A DNA stretch of 64,000 nucleotides. Source: Wurfbainia villosa (lineage: Eukaryota; Streptophyta; Magnoliopsida; Zingiberales; Zingiberaceae). The stretch covers positions 108,672,479-108,736,478 of the forward strand of contig CM045997.1 in NCBI GenBank assembly GCA_025175895.1, in the 5' to 3' direction. Below the pieces are notes generated by a model that saw nothing but the letters and a program-made list of their open reading frames with translations, did no database searches and had not been told where the DNA came from. This document shows positions 1 through 12,560 of the stretch, one piece after another (position 1 is the stretch's first letter; each line of letters opens with the position of its first letter). The position numbers were made by a program, and so were the translations under genes.

Positions 1-650
1 TGAGATGATCCCCACATGACCACAGAATGCATGGAGAGTCTGTATTGATTATCGCAAGCTGAACCAGGCCACCAGGAAAGATCACTACCCCCTGCCATTT
101 ATTGATCAGATGTTGGAGAGGCTGGCAGGGAAGTCCTATTATTGTTTTTTGGATGGCTACACAGGTTATTTTTAGATTCCCATAGCGCCAAAGGATCAGG
201 AAAAGACTACCTTTACATGCCCATTCGGAACTTTCGCATACCGACGTATGCATTTGGGCTCTGCAACACTCCAGGTACCTTCTAGCAGTGTATGGTAAGC
301 ATCTTTTCTGATTTATTAGAACATTGCATAGAAGTATTCATGGATGATTTTACTGTATATGGCACCTCATTTGATACCTATTTGGATAGTTTGTCCTATA
401 GAGACTGACCTGGTATTGAATTATGAAAAATGTCATTCATGGTTACACAGAGCATAGTTTTAGGTCATATAGTCTCTAGGAAGGGTATTGAAGTAGATCC
501 TGCAAAAATAGATACTATTTCTTTATTATCTTACCCCACATGCGTGCGGGAAGTGCATTCTTTTCTTGGACATGCAGGATTCTATAGGCGATTCGTTAGA
601 AATTTCAGCAAGATTGCCCTTCCCTGGTGGATTGACATTTACCCGACTTG
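1..650 (+). pseudogene. Athila/Tat-type Ty3/Gypsy reverse transcriptase remnant
   Basis: The element enters from outside the window. In the plus frames the start reads WRVCIDYRKLNQATRKDHYP, followed by FLDGYTGY, a stop near base 173, and the fingers/palm segment CPFGTFAYRRM. The catalytic motif FMDDFTVYG lies at about 337-363. After a frame change, 430-640 reads LGHIVSRKGIEVDPAKI and FLGHAGFYRRFV, the conserved connection after RT. The DDF catalytic triplet and these blocks are typical of Gypsy RT, and the wording is closest to the plant Athila/Tat branch. Similarity stops abruptly near 625-640, and RNase H and integrase are absent, so an internal deletion joins RT to the 3' spacer. The stop and frameshift make it non-functional. 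Confidence 0.9.
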
Positions 651-2190
651 AGGGGAGTTTGTTCCTTTTCACTTCTTTCTTTTTGTACATACATACTTTC
701 CTTTCATAGTTCTATTCCGCAGTTTTGTTTCTTTCGTGAGTTTTGAATAATCGATTCTTGGGTTTTATCAGATATCGAGTTCAATTTCATAAGCATTCTT
801 AACCGAGTCTTGGATGTCATAAAAGCTAGTTAAGTTTGGTTGTCAAACCTGGAGATCGATTGGACATGATTGACTATATTGATTGCATTTGGTTACTTGT
901 GTGGTGTTGAATTTTATTTTGATAGACTAAGCTTGATTATTTCATACACCCAATGAGGATTTGAGCCTTCATGATTATTATTCTCCTTGTATTTGGGTAG
1001 CACTCATGCTTATTAACACTTTAGAACTTGCTTTGCTCCTTATCGAGACCACATTACCATAAGTTGCATGATTATGGTGAAGGCCACCTTGTTTTTCCTT
1101 ATTGATACTCTTGTTGATACATGTGCTACTAATGAATATACTCTTCCATGTAGATAGACATTGCTTGTCCTTTTCCATTTCTCCTTCTATGACATGTCTT
1201 GTTATTCTTTTGTTGTTGAGACATTTGAACTTTACCATGTTGCATCTATTGCCCGAGATAGTCAAATTTAAGTGTGGGGGAGGAAATGATTGTGAGAGTC
1301 ATAGTTGAGGAATTATTGCAGAAAGGCTAGATTTAAATGATGCATGAGTGAACCATGCTTGATCACCATGGTTGAGTCATGTTTTATTTGCCTGTGAGTA
1401 TGTGTTTTTGTATTGCAAGGCCATTAAGAAAAGAGCACGTCATGAAAAAAAATTGATTCAAAAAAAAATTGATGACAAAAAAAGAAAAAGAATAATTCTT
1501 GATGATAGGGCGCCCATAATAAAAAAAAATTGAAAAAAAAAACTGACTTGAAAAAAAGAAAAAAAAAAGTGGATACTTTTAGATGACGTGCTATTTTCTT
1601 GAATGGAGAATGATTCTTGTTGATGAGCTTTATTTATTTCTTGCATGAGATGTACAAGTGTATGTTTCTTCTGGACGAACATGGATGTGGAGAACGATAA
1701 TGGTTGTTAGTTTTGAGAATGGAAGGAGATGTAATTGGGCATTGTTTCATTGAATGCAACATGATAGTATTTCAATTGCCTCTTGTCTTCATTGCTTTCT
1801 ATTCCTATATTTGTGCCATTCTTATAACTTGTGCTTGTTCTTCATTGCAATTCTTGAAAGTCCTTCTGAATCATGCATTCATGTGGTTGAAGTGGTGGAG
1901 AGTAGGAAATAAGCAAGCATATAGTAATGTAACATCCTGAGTAGCTTTGAGTGAGCTCTACCTTTGCAATGCTTATAATAATGAGAGCCACCTTTATTGA
2001 TTTAGGGTTTATTGAAGCCACCATACTTGTTAACTAATGCAAGAACTAAGTGCATGAATGTTGTGATTTTTGTGGATTGACAACCCTAAGTAACTGTCTT
2101 TTTCAATTTTCATGATATTAGGAGGAATTGCTCGGGGAAAATTGATTTGATTATTCGTCGTTTTTTATACTTGCCCGAGATGTGCAAGCA
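651..2190 (+). other. 3' non-coding spacer of the Athila/Tat element
   Basis: AT-rich sequence between the truncated pol and the polypurine tract. I recognise no protein. It contains an A-rich stretch of GAAAAAA-type runs at about 1440-1570. Near 1250-1285 is a copy of the polypurine-tract context (CCCGAGATA followed by TTAAGTGTGGGGGAGG) that matches the real tract at 2174-2205. Short frames on both strands here lack any known domain and I treat them as chance. Confidence 0.6.
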
Positions 2191-2205
2191 TAAGTGTGGG
2201 GGAAT
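2191..2205 (+). promoter_or_regulatory. Polypurine tract of the Athila/Tat element
   Basis: TAAGTGTGGGGGAAT sits directly against the LTR start TGATAACTCA. In this class of element a G-rich purine tract primes plus-strand DNA synthesis. Position and composition both fit. Confidence 0.8.
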
Positions 2206-2408
2206 TGATAACTCATATTTTGATGCATTATTTTGATTCATTCCTTAACATTTTAATCCACTCGTATGCTTAATTCATCGTATTTATCATGTCTTACGAG
2301 CATTGGATTAATTTAGAACTTTAATGCAAATACATGCTAATTTGATTTCCTTAGCACTAATTATTGTATACTTTATTTTTGTAGGGGATGTCAAGCGAAA
2401 TTAGGGAT

Positions 2409-2615
2409 TTTACTGTAGCAAAGTACTATAGCAACGACATTGTAGCAGATTATTGTAGTAGTGTACTGTAGCTATAGTGAAATCACTGTAGCAATGCGGG
2501 GGGGGATCAGAATGCCACATGGCCTGACCGTGTCTTTTGGCATGGTGCGATATTGTAGCTACAGTAAAATCAATATAGCTACAGCGAAATTACTATAGCA
2601 AAGTTACTGTAGCAG
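2409..2615 (+). repeat. ACTGTAGC word array in the U3 part of the LTR
   Basis: About a dozen irregularly spaced copies of ACTGTAGCA, ACTATAGCA, ATTGTAGCA and ACTGTAGCTA, split by a block containing GGCCTGACCGTGTC. A related block, GGCCTGGCCGTGTC, follows at about 2644. The array ends about 70 bp before the TATA box. Confidence 0.75.
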
Positions 2616-2683
2616 TAAAAAAATTTTACACAGAATGTCACACGGCCTGGCCGTGTCACGATGAAACCCCCTCGTTTGGACGG

Positions 2684-2691
2684 CTATAAAA
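2684..2691 (+). promoter_or_regulatory. TATA box of the Athila/Tat LTR
   Basis: CTATAAAA in a GC-rich context (GGACGGCTATAAAATGG), about 480 bp into the LTR. This is the usual position of the LTR core promoter, at the U3/R boundary. No transcription data are available. Confidence 0.6.
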
Positions 2692-3461
2692 TGGATTTTT
2701 AGGGGTTTTGAGGGCATCTTCTCCACTTTCGAGCCCTAGCACACTCCGTCACAACCCTCCACCGCCCTTTCTTCATCCGATCCAGCGAAGAATCACTCCA
2801 TCGAAAGAATCCAACGAAGTTCTCCACCTTCCAGCCGACTATCATCTTCTCTTGTGGATTCACAGAGGAGTTCCTCCTCGACGCATCATCCAAACTTCAC
2901 CGAATTCGGGAGAGCAAGGAATCACCACCAAGCTTCTAGATTTGGGAGTTTACATCATCTTCGCCATTCATTCCACTCCGGAGACTCGATCGAGCTCCGT
3001 TGAACTTAGTTGGAGTATTCTGTTCATTATTCGGGCAAATCTTAGTGGGTTGATCATTTACTTCATTTTGTTGCTTGTTACACTTACTTTATAGTTGTCA
3101 ATTCCTTTACATTTGAAATTTGATGAATTTTCAATTGTGTAGTTGTTTAGTTATTTTGCATTCAATGTGTTCGATGAATTGCTTCCTAGAATAGCCTTTA
3201 CTTCAAGTACATTTAATTGTTAGTTGCAGAATTTACCTTCATTGTTATAGTTTATTTCTTTAATTCATGTTAACTTGTGTAGTTGCATAATCCTCAAATC
3301 CAACCCTCATCCTATTAAGAAAAACCTTTACTCTAGAGCCGACTTTCACCGTTGCCTTCTATGGGAGACGATCCGGGCCGTTCCCTGTGCTATTTTGGCA
3401 TAGAGATCATTTGGTAATTAAATTGATAGTAGCGATTCATCGTCACTGTGCTCCATTATCA

Positions 3462-3725
3462 GACACATTTAAGATGATACGGATATGTACTTAGACGATC
3501 AATAAATGCTCTAGTTAGACGATATGAAATTATTATAAATATGCAAATCAAACGAGAAAGAGGAAGACTAAAAAATACTTGGTTAGCAATGATAAAATAA
3601 AATAAAATATATTTAAATATAGATGATGATATAGTAGGAAATAGAGTCTAATATCGTAAGAGGATCCATATAGTTGACTTTACTAAGTGGGATAAAACTT
3701 GATTGTTATTATTGTTATTGATTAT
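3462..3725 (+). pseudogene. RTE-type LINE, C-terminal RT tail and 3' end
   Basis: One plus frame reads, with stops, YGYVLRRSINALVRRYEI, then KRERGRLKNTWLAMIK, then GNRVxYRKRIHIVDFTKWDK. This is the conserved C-terminal tail of plant RTE-type non-LTR retrotransposons (consensus GHV-R-P-APVRR, GRGRPK-TW, RIHVADP). It has at least three in-frame stops. The coding tail is followed by ATTGTTATTATTGTTATTG, the simple-repeat end that such LINEs carry. Severe 5' truncation is normal for LINE copies. The Athila/Tat LTR ends exactly where this fragment begins. Confidence 0.85.
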
Positions 3726-4530
3726 CTTGTTAATCATGTATGACTAATCACATAAGTCATTTGGTAATTAATGCCTTCCTCAGTCCATTTAATGATCTTA
3801 TGTTGACTTCAGTAGAGGATTTAGTTAGCCGCTCAATTGATTGGACTCTTTTTAATAGTTTGCTCAAATTGACTTTTAGACAAAGAGCAACTAATGAGCA
3901 TAAGGAAGATGTTTAGTTGATTATTAAGTCTAACGTAGTCAATTAAAATTATATTTAGTTAACTCCATTCCGAATAGAGACCTCGTAAAATAATGTGAGG
4001 AGAACATCTTGAACTCAATATATTAATTGAGTGATTTCAACACATAGTCAACTAGATTAGAGTGTAACTTTGAAACATCATTGTTGGTGGTTCCAATCTT
4101 GTGTAGAACTTGAAAACATCATTTTGTCGATTGAATCTTCACTTAAGTTAAAGTTTACCTGAAATAAAAAATATAGAATACTTTTAGGGTCTCACGGCTC
4201 ACTCAGAGTAGTTCTTGCATTCTTTCTCTTTCAAGAAGTTTTACTTTCGATTCTTCTTCAATTTTTAAGAGGTCTCATCTCTCAATCTTCCTTATTTGCT
4301 ACGAGGTCTTTACTCTTGATTTTTCTTATTTGTCATGAGGCTTTGCCGGGGTCTGTCGCATATATTAAGGGGCTCTGCCTCCATGTATTTTTTCATGTAT
4401 TTCTCATCTAGTAAGAGGTCTTGTTTTTAGGTATTTCTCATCTACCAAAAGACCTTGCCTTGGGATTTTTTTATTCGTCCAAAAACCTCGCTTATGGGTC
4501 TTCTTTGTTGGTATTAAATCAATCTTGACC
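3726..4530. other. Unassigned intergenic sequence
   Basis: No open frame with a recognisable domain. The part at 4240-4500 contains loosely repeated words (AAGAGGTCT, GAGGTCTT, TTTCTCATCTA) at roughly 50-70 bp spacing, suggesting an old degenerate repeat. I cannot name it. Confidence 0.5.
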
Positions 4531-4535
4531 TATCA
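4531..4535. repeat. Left target-site duplication of the Del/Tekay element
   Basis: TATCA directly before the LTR terminus TGTCACGCC. It matches TATCA at 16184-16188. Confidence 0.8.
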
Positions 4536-7500
4536 TGTCACGCCCCGAGAGTATGTCATATCGAAAAACAAACGGATGACATCTCCCCTGTACGTGGCAA
4601 CATCTCGTGTTAATACAATGCTCGTAGGCCACAACAACAACAACATATACATATATGTAAACAAACCACAGCGGAAACTAAAACACAACATCACAAACTA
4701 CACACATGCATACCGGTATGACTAATACCGACTCAGAACACCATAACAAAACCAGAAAAAGAAAGGTACAATATTTACAGCGTCCAATCACTACAAAACA
4801 TCACATAAACCAAATAAACATCGGAACACCAATGAAAAACCAAAAACCCGGACTCTCGGAGTTGAGATGAGACGATGTCAGCCAGCGGTGCTCCAAGTCC
4901 ATCACGAAGTCGGCTACCTGTTACCAGGGCGATAGAAAAACCCAGGATCCGTGGTGGTGAGTAAAACTCAACAGGTAATAGAAAAAAACATGTATATATC
5001 AATATCACATGTATTTCGATAGAAAAATCTATAGGTATCACTAGCATGATAACATATTCATGTATATACCTTCTAACCAAAAGCCAATATAAAATGCAGA
5101 TATACCTGAACGTCTGCTACGCTACACCTATCCAACCTGAGCACATATCCACAATATATACATATACAGAAAGTCTGCTCTAAACGATATAACGACATAA
5201 ATATAGGTCAAAAGATGCAATAAACAATCCAACAACTATACAGGTATCCTACACGACCGTATAAACGATGTGGGTAACATGTATGAAGATGATGTACAAC
5301 TAAATGCAACAAGTATAATACAATCAAATGCAGCATCACAATAAGCATATATATATAGACTGTATCTATATATATGTATACTAATCTCAATCATCCATAT
5401 ATATATATATATATATATATATGAAAATATGTAAAAATGTCATAAGTCGGCAATGCAGCATACATGGTCATGTCGGCTCACCCTAAAGCTACCACGACCC
5501 CAATGTGGCCTCGGTGGCTCGAGCATGACAACAGTCCCAACTCAACACCAACCACTACTCTCGAGTGGGCGAGTGGGCAGTATGATAGAGTAGCATATAA
5601 GAGTGAAGAGCAAGCTACACGATGGGGGTCCCTGCTGTTGGCCACTCTGACAGTCACTACCCATGAGTGATCGAGTGCCACACACGCATGACTACGATAC
5701 GCAAATCCCACTACCACCGTCTATAGTGGTAGAGTGCGGCACCACAATGCTCTGCCCTCACACCAGTTACTCCTCCTATGAGTAACCGTGGAGGGAGGAT
5801 GATTGGCGACCTTCTCAATCACAAGGGAGACCACGTCGCCAGCATGCATGCAAATGATATGAATGCAATGTCTCACATACAAACATCCACCATAGACTCT
5901 CTATTTTACAGAGAGTCATACTAATCAGATCAACACACTCTCTATCCTGCAGAGAGTCGTACTCAACTGATCATAACACTCTCTATCCCGTAGAGAGTCA
6001 TACCAATCTAATCGATGCACTCTCTATCCTGTAGAGAGTCGTACTCAACTGATTATAACAAGCTAGGACCACCGGTCCATAGCGACACACTAAGTATCAT
6101 TCACCTGACCATTTACACAATACATGGTCGGTGGTAAACATGCAACCTAAGGGTATTAGAATAACCCTAGGTTCAAGACATTGTTTACCTACGGATGACC
6201 TCTTTGCCCAATTTACAATCAGGTTGTCATCCGAACTTTACTATTTGCACTTAACTAAACAAATTCTAGATTACTTACATCACCTATATATATAAATCTT
6301 AATCATGATAAAATTAACATGATAGCAGTAATGGAGTTAATAGCCAAAGGTAAGGTATCAAGCGCAAGAGTAAATAGAACAGAGTCAAGGTAACATGATC
6401 ATATAAGATGATCATGCATCTAAATCTGTATGCATTAAAACTACCTGACCAGGGTAGGAATTACCCACTTATTAAATAGCTCATGTTAGCTAGCCACACA
6501 TACAAGCCTATATCGCCATCAAGGTCCTGCAAAAGAAAACATAGAACATAACTAAGTTTTATCTCATATCGACTGATTGAATCCAATTCTACCTCGATCT
6601 TTAGATCTAACTAATCCAATATTCTCCAACCAGTATCCTATCTAGCAGGCTGGTCTAATTTAATAATTAACCTAATCAATCCTCAACACATTCCATATCC
6701 TGTAACGCTCAATAGAACAACTTCATTCACTAATTATTAATCATCGATTCACTTATAATATCAGCTATAATTAACATACCACAGCTATAATTCAATGAAT
6801 ACCCAAATCCATGCTTACCTCACGTCGTTCCACTTTAGTAAGTTCCAATATGCAGTGACCAGATTCATTAGCCAAACCATCACTCTGTTTGTTCTTCTCC
6901 ACCTAGAAATCACAACATCACAGCTGACATCAAATTCCCTAATAATAGAAGAGATCTTAATATAACTGTGAAAGTATCATACACACCCTCCTCCCCTCTA
7001 CTGATCGAAATATTCAGACCATCGCAAACCACAACTATGTAGTGCTTCTCGATCACAACGGCAGTACAGTTGCTCCTCAACAAATCGCAGCTCACAACTA
7101 GGGAAGAAAACCCAATGATAACCTGACCTGCGACCTTGTCGGCATCGTTGCTGCGTCTCGATCAAGGAACGGTCGTGGATCTTGTCGAAGATTTGAGTTA
7201 TGGTAGAGGATTAGCAAGAAATTGCTCGGTGCAATGACAGATAGTTGATCTAGGGCTCAAGGGAGGAGGCGACACAGATCATGCAAGGAAGAAAAATCAG
7301 GATTACCTAGCTTCCTCAACAATCGGGCAGAGGCGAAGTCTGGTCGGCTCAGATTCAAGGTGGAATGGGGCGACGACAAGTTGTCCGACAGCAACGAGAA
7401 GATCAGGCTGAGGAAGGAGACGAGTTGCGGCTTCCTCTTCTCCAGTCGAACTGCCACCGACCCAAAACCCTCGCTCTGACGACAGTCGGCTAGAAGGGCA

Positions 7501-8109
7501 GTAGCAACGTGTTCGGGCCGAAGATCACTGGATCAACACCGACGGCAGCAGCTCTTTCTCTTGCGGCGGTGGCGAGTCGAGTTCAGGGGGCGTCGGCACC
7601 CGCTGCTATTGGATTAGCATAGAAGAAGAGGCGACGGCGACTGATCCGCGTCGGGGGCGGCAGCAGCGGTGAGCTCGGAGATCATTTGGATCGAGCATCG
7701 CGATGAAGAAGAGCGCCTAATCGCTGGAGGCAGAGGCCCTAGGGCGGCGGCAGCCGATCACTTGCGGCGGTGGCGTGCGCTCGTCAGAAGAGGAAGTGCG
7801 GCGGCTGGAAGAGAAATGAATCGGGCGAGAATGAGAAGTCGCGGGGGAATTAAAGAGCGACGGTGATATGTAGAAACAAAGTGAAACGCTCGGCCAAACG
7901 GGTCAGATTTTGGGGATAGCGGGTCGGATTTTAGACCCTATAAACAGTTAACTCTAATAGGCTTTCCCAAAGACTATTAAATCTTTCCCCGCAACTACAT
8001 AGAAATTTACATTTAAGTCCCAAAAAATTTCTAAAAATTCCTTAAGGTATTCTCTTAATTACCCAATATTTATTTTATTTATTTATTTATATTTTTTATG
8101 GTATTTACA
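4536..8109 (-). repeat. 3' LTR of the Del/Tekay element
   Basis: 3,574 bp, TGTCACGCCCCGAG to ATTTACA on the plus strand, which reads TG...CA on the minus strand. It is collinear with 12580-16183. It includes a TA microsatellite (about 5398-5422), four 40-bp hairpin repeats (5894-6060) and a GC-rich stretch at about 7130-7870. The short frames in the GC-rich stretch differ between the two LTR copies and are not genes. A CpG to TpG difference is visible at the very start (CACGCC here, CATGCC in the other copy). Confidence 0.9.
5894..6060. repeat. Four tandem hairpin units in the Del/Tekay 3' LTR
   Basis: Each roughly 40-bp unit contains a self-complementary core such as GACTCTCTATTTTACAGAGA (arms ACTCTCT and AGAGAGT) and a spacer such as CGTACTCAACTGATCATAAC. 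The stems are largely preserved while loops and spacers vary. Confidence 0.8.
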
Positions 8110-8120
8110 TTCTCCTCCAC
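8110..8120 (-). promoter_or_regulatory. Polypurine tract of the Del/Tekay element
   Basis: On the minus strand GTGGAGGAGAA lies immediately before the LTR terminus TGTAAATACC. Position and purine content fit the plus-strand primer. Confidence 0.75.
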
Positions 8121-9215
8121 TAATAAAAATTTGGTCCCCAAATTTCGTACTAACATGCATGAACCAATTCAAGAGATTTCTTGAACTACTACATGCCTCA
8201 AGTGAACAAATGAGAATATCGAGCTCGGATAGTATCTTCCAGCTCTCACGTAGCCTTCTCATCATTATGATGTTGTCATCCAACCTTTACGAGTCGGATG
8301 ATTTTCGTCTCACTACTGTCGCTCCTTGCGACCAAGAATTTGCACTGAAATCTCCCCATAGGTCGCATTAGACTGAGGTAGAATCGGAACCCCTAATAAC
8401 TCTCATCCGATGACGTGCACCAACTCTGCATCATGTTGGATACTCTGTGGCCCCCAACAGCTGTCATTCCCCGACTTCCTCCCAAGACAGAGATCTGCTG
8501 TATTCACTGGGATAGGGCCTCGAAGGAGTCATCCAATGGAATGAGTGATAACTATTCTATTAGTCAAATTCCACTAAAGGAATATAATTCTCCCAACTAC
8601 CTCCATAATCCATGACACAGGATCTTAATAGATCCTCCAATGTCTGAATGGTACACTCTGACTGTCTGTCTGTCTACGGATGAAATATTATACTGAGCCG
8701 AAACTCTGTGCCCATAGCTTGCTGCTGACTCTGCCAAAATCGCGAGGTAAATCGCGGGTCTCTATCAGATATAGTACTCAAAAGTACCCCATACAATCTG
8801 AAAATCTCTCAACAGTACAACTCTGTCAGACGATCCAACGAGTCCGTTCCACGAATAGGCAAAAAGTGAGCTGATTTGGTTAGTCGATCCACGATCACCA
8901 AATTGCACCATGTCCTTTACGAATTCTAGGTAATCCCATAACGAAATCCATCGTGATATGCTCCCACTTCCATTCCGGAATCAAAATTTCCTGCATCAAT
9001 CCAGTGGGTTTCTGATGTTCAACCTTTACCTGCTGGCATACTAAATACCTAGCAACAAAGTCTGCGATATCTCTCTTCATACCGTTCCCACCAGTATAAA
9101 CATCTCAAATATCGGTACATCCAAGTACCACCAGGATGCATAGCACTTCTCGAATGATGTGCTTTCTATAGCAACTCTTCCTTCACTGGATGCCTGTCCG
9201 GAACACACTATCCTT
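8121..9215 (-). pseudogene. Gypsy integrase with C-terminal chromodomain, inactivated
   Basis: In element order, CVPDRHPVKEELL and KAHHSRSAMHPGGT (about 9215-9120) are the zinc-binding entry to integrase. After a frameshift, 9080-8895 reads RYLVCQQVKVEHQKPTGLMQ and WKWEHITMDFVMGLPR with the first catalytic Asp. Further on, with stops and shifts, come VDRLTKSAHFLPI, TISDRDPRFTSRFWQ (second Asp) and DSQSECTIQTLEDLLRSCV (Glu region). Near 8290-8165 the frame reads IIRLVKVG, QHHNDEKAT, ELEDTIRARYSHLF, the tail of a plant chromodomain. Two of its expected Trp codons (TGG) are TGA. At least six stops and several frameshifts make it dead. Integrase would insert element DNA and the chromodomain would steer it to heterochromatin. 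Confidence 0.9.
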
Positions 9216-12200
9216 ATTAGAGATAGAAAATTATCTTCTCACAAGAGAGTTCCACCTACTATCCAAAATCCACTCCACCACACACTCTGTAAGTGCATGG
9301 GAGACTATAGCGCCCAATCTCACTTATTGCAACTGTTCATGTTCTAGAAACTCAATAGTAGCTACCCAGTAGCTAGTCAAAATCTCATAAGCATTCCTAT
9401 TCCATATCACTACTACACGAGATCATATCTGTTAAAACCATATCACGTGTATAACAGCTTATCTCGTAGTTTCTTAACTGACGTAGGCATATGATACGCC
9501 TCAATCAACTGCATCGGATTCGCTCCGATCCCTGAAATGTTATATTTGCATACAACATCCTTTCATCCACTTCGGAAGGATTAACTAATACTCGTGTAAA
9601 AGTTAGTCGCCGTCTAGGTCTTGTAACTGGTTTCACCAGCTTCCGACTAAATGATTTTCATCACCACCTTTGTCAAATAAGTCCGTGGTATAGTAATGCT
9701 AAAATATTCTATCCACATCTACAGTAGTAACCAAATCATACACGGCAAACCACCATCTACGGTGGTCGAATGCGCAACTCCAACTACCACAATCAACAGT
9801 GGCCAGGTTACGCAACTCTAACAACCACAAACTGATCCAATTATGTCCAAGATACACGATTCTCAAATCCAGTGGCGACTAAATCGTTAATTAGTCTAAC
9901 AACTTAATCAAAACTCATAAAATTCATACTAAGTATGAAATTGTCGTCCTCCATACACCTACATCCTACTTACTCTAAGCTGATGATATATCAATCATCA
10001 CAACGACAATGATAATTGCATGACACCATGTCACTACAATATCAACCCTCCAGTCGTAAAACCAACCCTAAAGTATACACAGGTGTCTTTAGCTGATATA
10101 AATAGATCATCCATCCACAACGAAGCATATTCTTCACAACAACTACTGTATTCCATCATCGATAATTGATGCATACTTTCAAAGGTCCATCCCTCTTTCA
10201 ACAAAGAGTTTCGAATCTTCTCAAGGAGAAATACTGGGATAGATAAATATCCCCTCCTACATCTCCTATAATCGCAACTTACATTCTTCCAATTCCCATA
10301 GTGTTTAGTAACACTTATACCAGTCAAATTATCACCCAGTATGGGATCTTTGATATGGGAACTATTTCCGCAATCATTTCGATCGCCTACTCCACTTGTC
10401 TATGCAACAGTAAGGCTAGGAGTTCATCCGAATACTCTCGGATTATTCGCACATCTTAGAGACATAATCATGTCATAATCTCAACCATTTGACCATCTGT
10501 AAGGATATGTCTACATCAAAAGTACATCTATCCAAGTCTAAGGGCATCTCTTAACTTCTTAATTGTTGGTCCACATCTCACCTGACGGTGGAGATACCAC
10601 CGACCCACTAGTCGATGTATAGGAACCCTACTAATCTGAACTAAGAATGTTCTATACAAAGATACCTGTAAATACAAGCATCTCTCAATATATTAACTCA
10701 GAGGGTAAACTAACAAAATACCCTATACAATCAATTATCTGTCGATCCGATCCAAAGGCTCCCCGCAGGTCTCGCCCTTTCTCCGAAGAGAACAAGATCA
10801 AACCCAACAGTCCGCGATAAAGCGGTCACATTTCTACGATGAATGACCCGAGGATTTTCCCGGATCGTCTGATCCTATCACTTAATCCTACGAGCTGCAA
10901 CTGTAGAATACCGAATAGATACGACCATCGTCGTATACTCTCTCCTCTGTACGAAGCAAATCACATCTGGAGGTAACTGTTGTTGTCTGCTGAATCTTCT
11001 AAGATGTCTTCTGCTGATGCTGCTTTTGTGTTGATCTCTGCTGAAGGGGAGTATCAAGGAACTCCAACCATGCCTGAGGTAGTAGGTTGTTGCTGATGAG
11101 ATAACCCAATCTTCGGTGTTGATCTCTGCTGTCGAGACGGTGCATCATCCTCCTGGAACACCATTGATAGTCTTCAACTGAGTCTTCAAAATACAAATCC
11201 TCAATCGTACTGGTTGCTTACAATAGCAATAGATGAATTGATCCAACGGATAATCTGACTTTGCATGTCTTTGTTATCTGCACTGCACACACATAATCTC
11301 TTCGGAGTCTTTGTTCTAATTTCGCTGATAACGTCAGACAGTTCTGACGATCTACGGTGGGTCTTCTATGATCGGAAAATAGCTCAAGGATTATGACTCC
11401 GATCTTGCTCCCTTTTATCCAACAGTTGGAGACTTCTGACTCTATTAAGTTGACTTGCAATATTTGCTTATCGGTCTCCAACTCTTAAACCCTTGAACGG
11501 AGTCATTTCTAAACTCCTATCTCAATCCAACATCTTCCGGTAGGATCTGGTAGAAGATCCCGACATCCTAATCCAACTATAAGCCAATAACTCTGGGTGG
11601 CTTAAATCATTCATTCATCTTCTTGAGCTATTAGGTGGTCATAACCTCTGTAAGTCTCACGACTCTACACAGTACACTATTACTAACTGATCACCCTTTC
11701 TTGAAGCTCAAGAATTACTTACAATGTGTCACGGAAAGTGACGCGGGGAAATACTCTCTTTCAACATCACTAAACCATGACCAAGTGATGTTTTATTTCT
11801 CGAAGGTTATTTTCTGCATTTACTTCCAAATACCAGTTTGATCCCGATAATGGTATGAAAATAACTCTTCTTTCTATGTATAACACGAGTTAAGTACTCA
11901 AAAGTACCTTCAAAGTCATACAACCCAGTACGAATAACTCAGGGATAAAATCCCTATGAAACATCATAAAACTAGCCTCCCATTATCTGCATCAATAATA
12001 ACCTACTTGTCTTATCCATTACCCAACAGGTAATGATCTGACTAGCTTAATTAGTGAAAATCTATAAGACTATAGTCTTTGATTTCCACAAGAAATGTGA
12101 ACCCCTGTTTTCCGACTCGGTATCAGTCAGCTTTCCAAGGCAATCACCTTTTCGACACAGGTTCAAGACTCACAGACTCTACAGATCATTCCCGTGGTCA

Positions 12201-12560
12201 ACTCATACCACGGTTACAAATAATAACCAACATACTACAGGTTATTCCCTATTTAAACATTAAATACATAACCAACAAAATCGAGAATATATATCTTAAC
12301 GGCAACTACGGTTGGTCGCCACGGTGGGCGACTTCTACTACAAGTCTAGACAGGTGTCTTAATTCTAACTGTAAACACGTGTTGAGAAAATTTAGATAAA
12401 TATCTACTAAACTATAAGTTATTAGGAATTTTTACCTCGTGTTGCTTGGAGCTCAAGTCACTGTCAATCTCATCTCAGAAAACCAAAACCGAAACAAATT
12501 GACTCCCGAGAATCCAAGACTCGACACAAAACATCATTGTATGGCATCGCAGAACCTAGG
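9216..12560 (-). other. Unrecognisable interior of the Del/Tekay element
   Basis: About 3.3 kb between the integrase and the primer-binding site, where gag, protease, RT and RNase H should lie. I find no RT catalytic motif, no CCHC knuckle and no protease motif on either strand. A Gln-rich minus-strand frame at 10999-11196 (LLPQAWLEFLDTPLQQRS) is the only stretch that could be a gag remnant, and that is weak. The sequence is either rearranged or drawn from a pol-poor derivative. Confidence 0.5.

Larger units (their letters stand above)
2206..3461 (+). repeat. 3' LTR of the Athila/Tat element
   Basis: 1,256 bp bounded by TGATAA at the left and the complementary TTATCA at the right, immediately after a polypurine tract. 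It contains a TATA box at about 2684 and a promoter-upstream array of ACTGTAGC-like words at 2409-2615. The right end abuts LINE sequence. The 5' LTR is outside the window, so no target-site duplication or LTR divergence can be read. Confidence 0.85.

Noticed and set aside
2708..3094. 128-codon plus frame downstream of the Athila/Tat TATA box
   Set aside because: It lies wholly in the LTR, begins about 20 bp after the TATA box, and has low-complexity Pro/Ser composition and no known domain.
7257..7866. Arg-rich frames in a GC-rich stretch, with relatives at 15546-15818
   Set aside because: They lie inside the two Del/Tekay LTRs and are not conserved as protein: frames and lengths differ between the copies.
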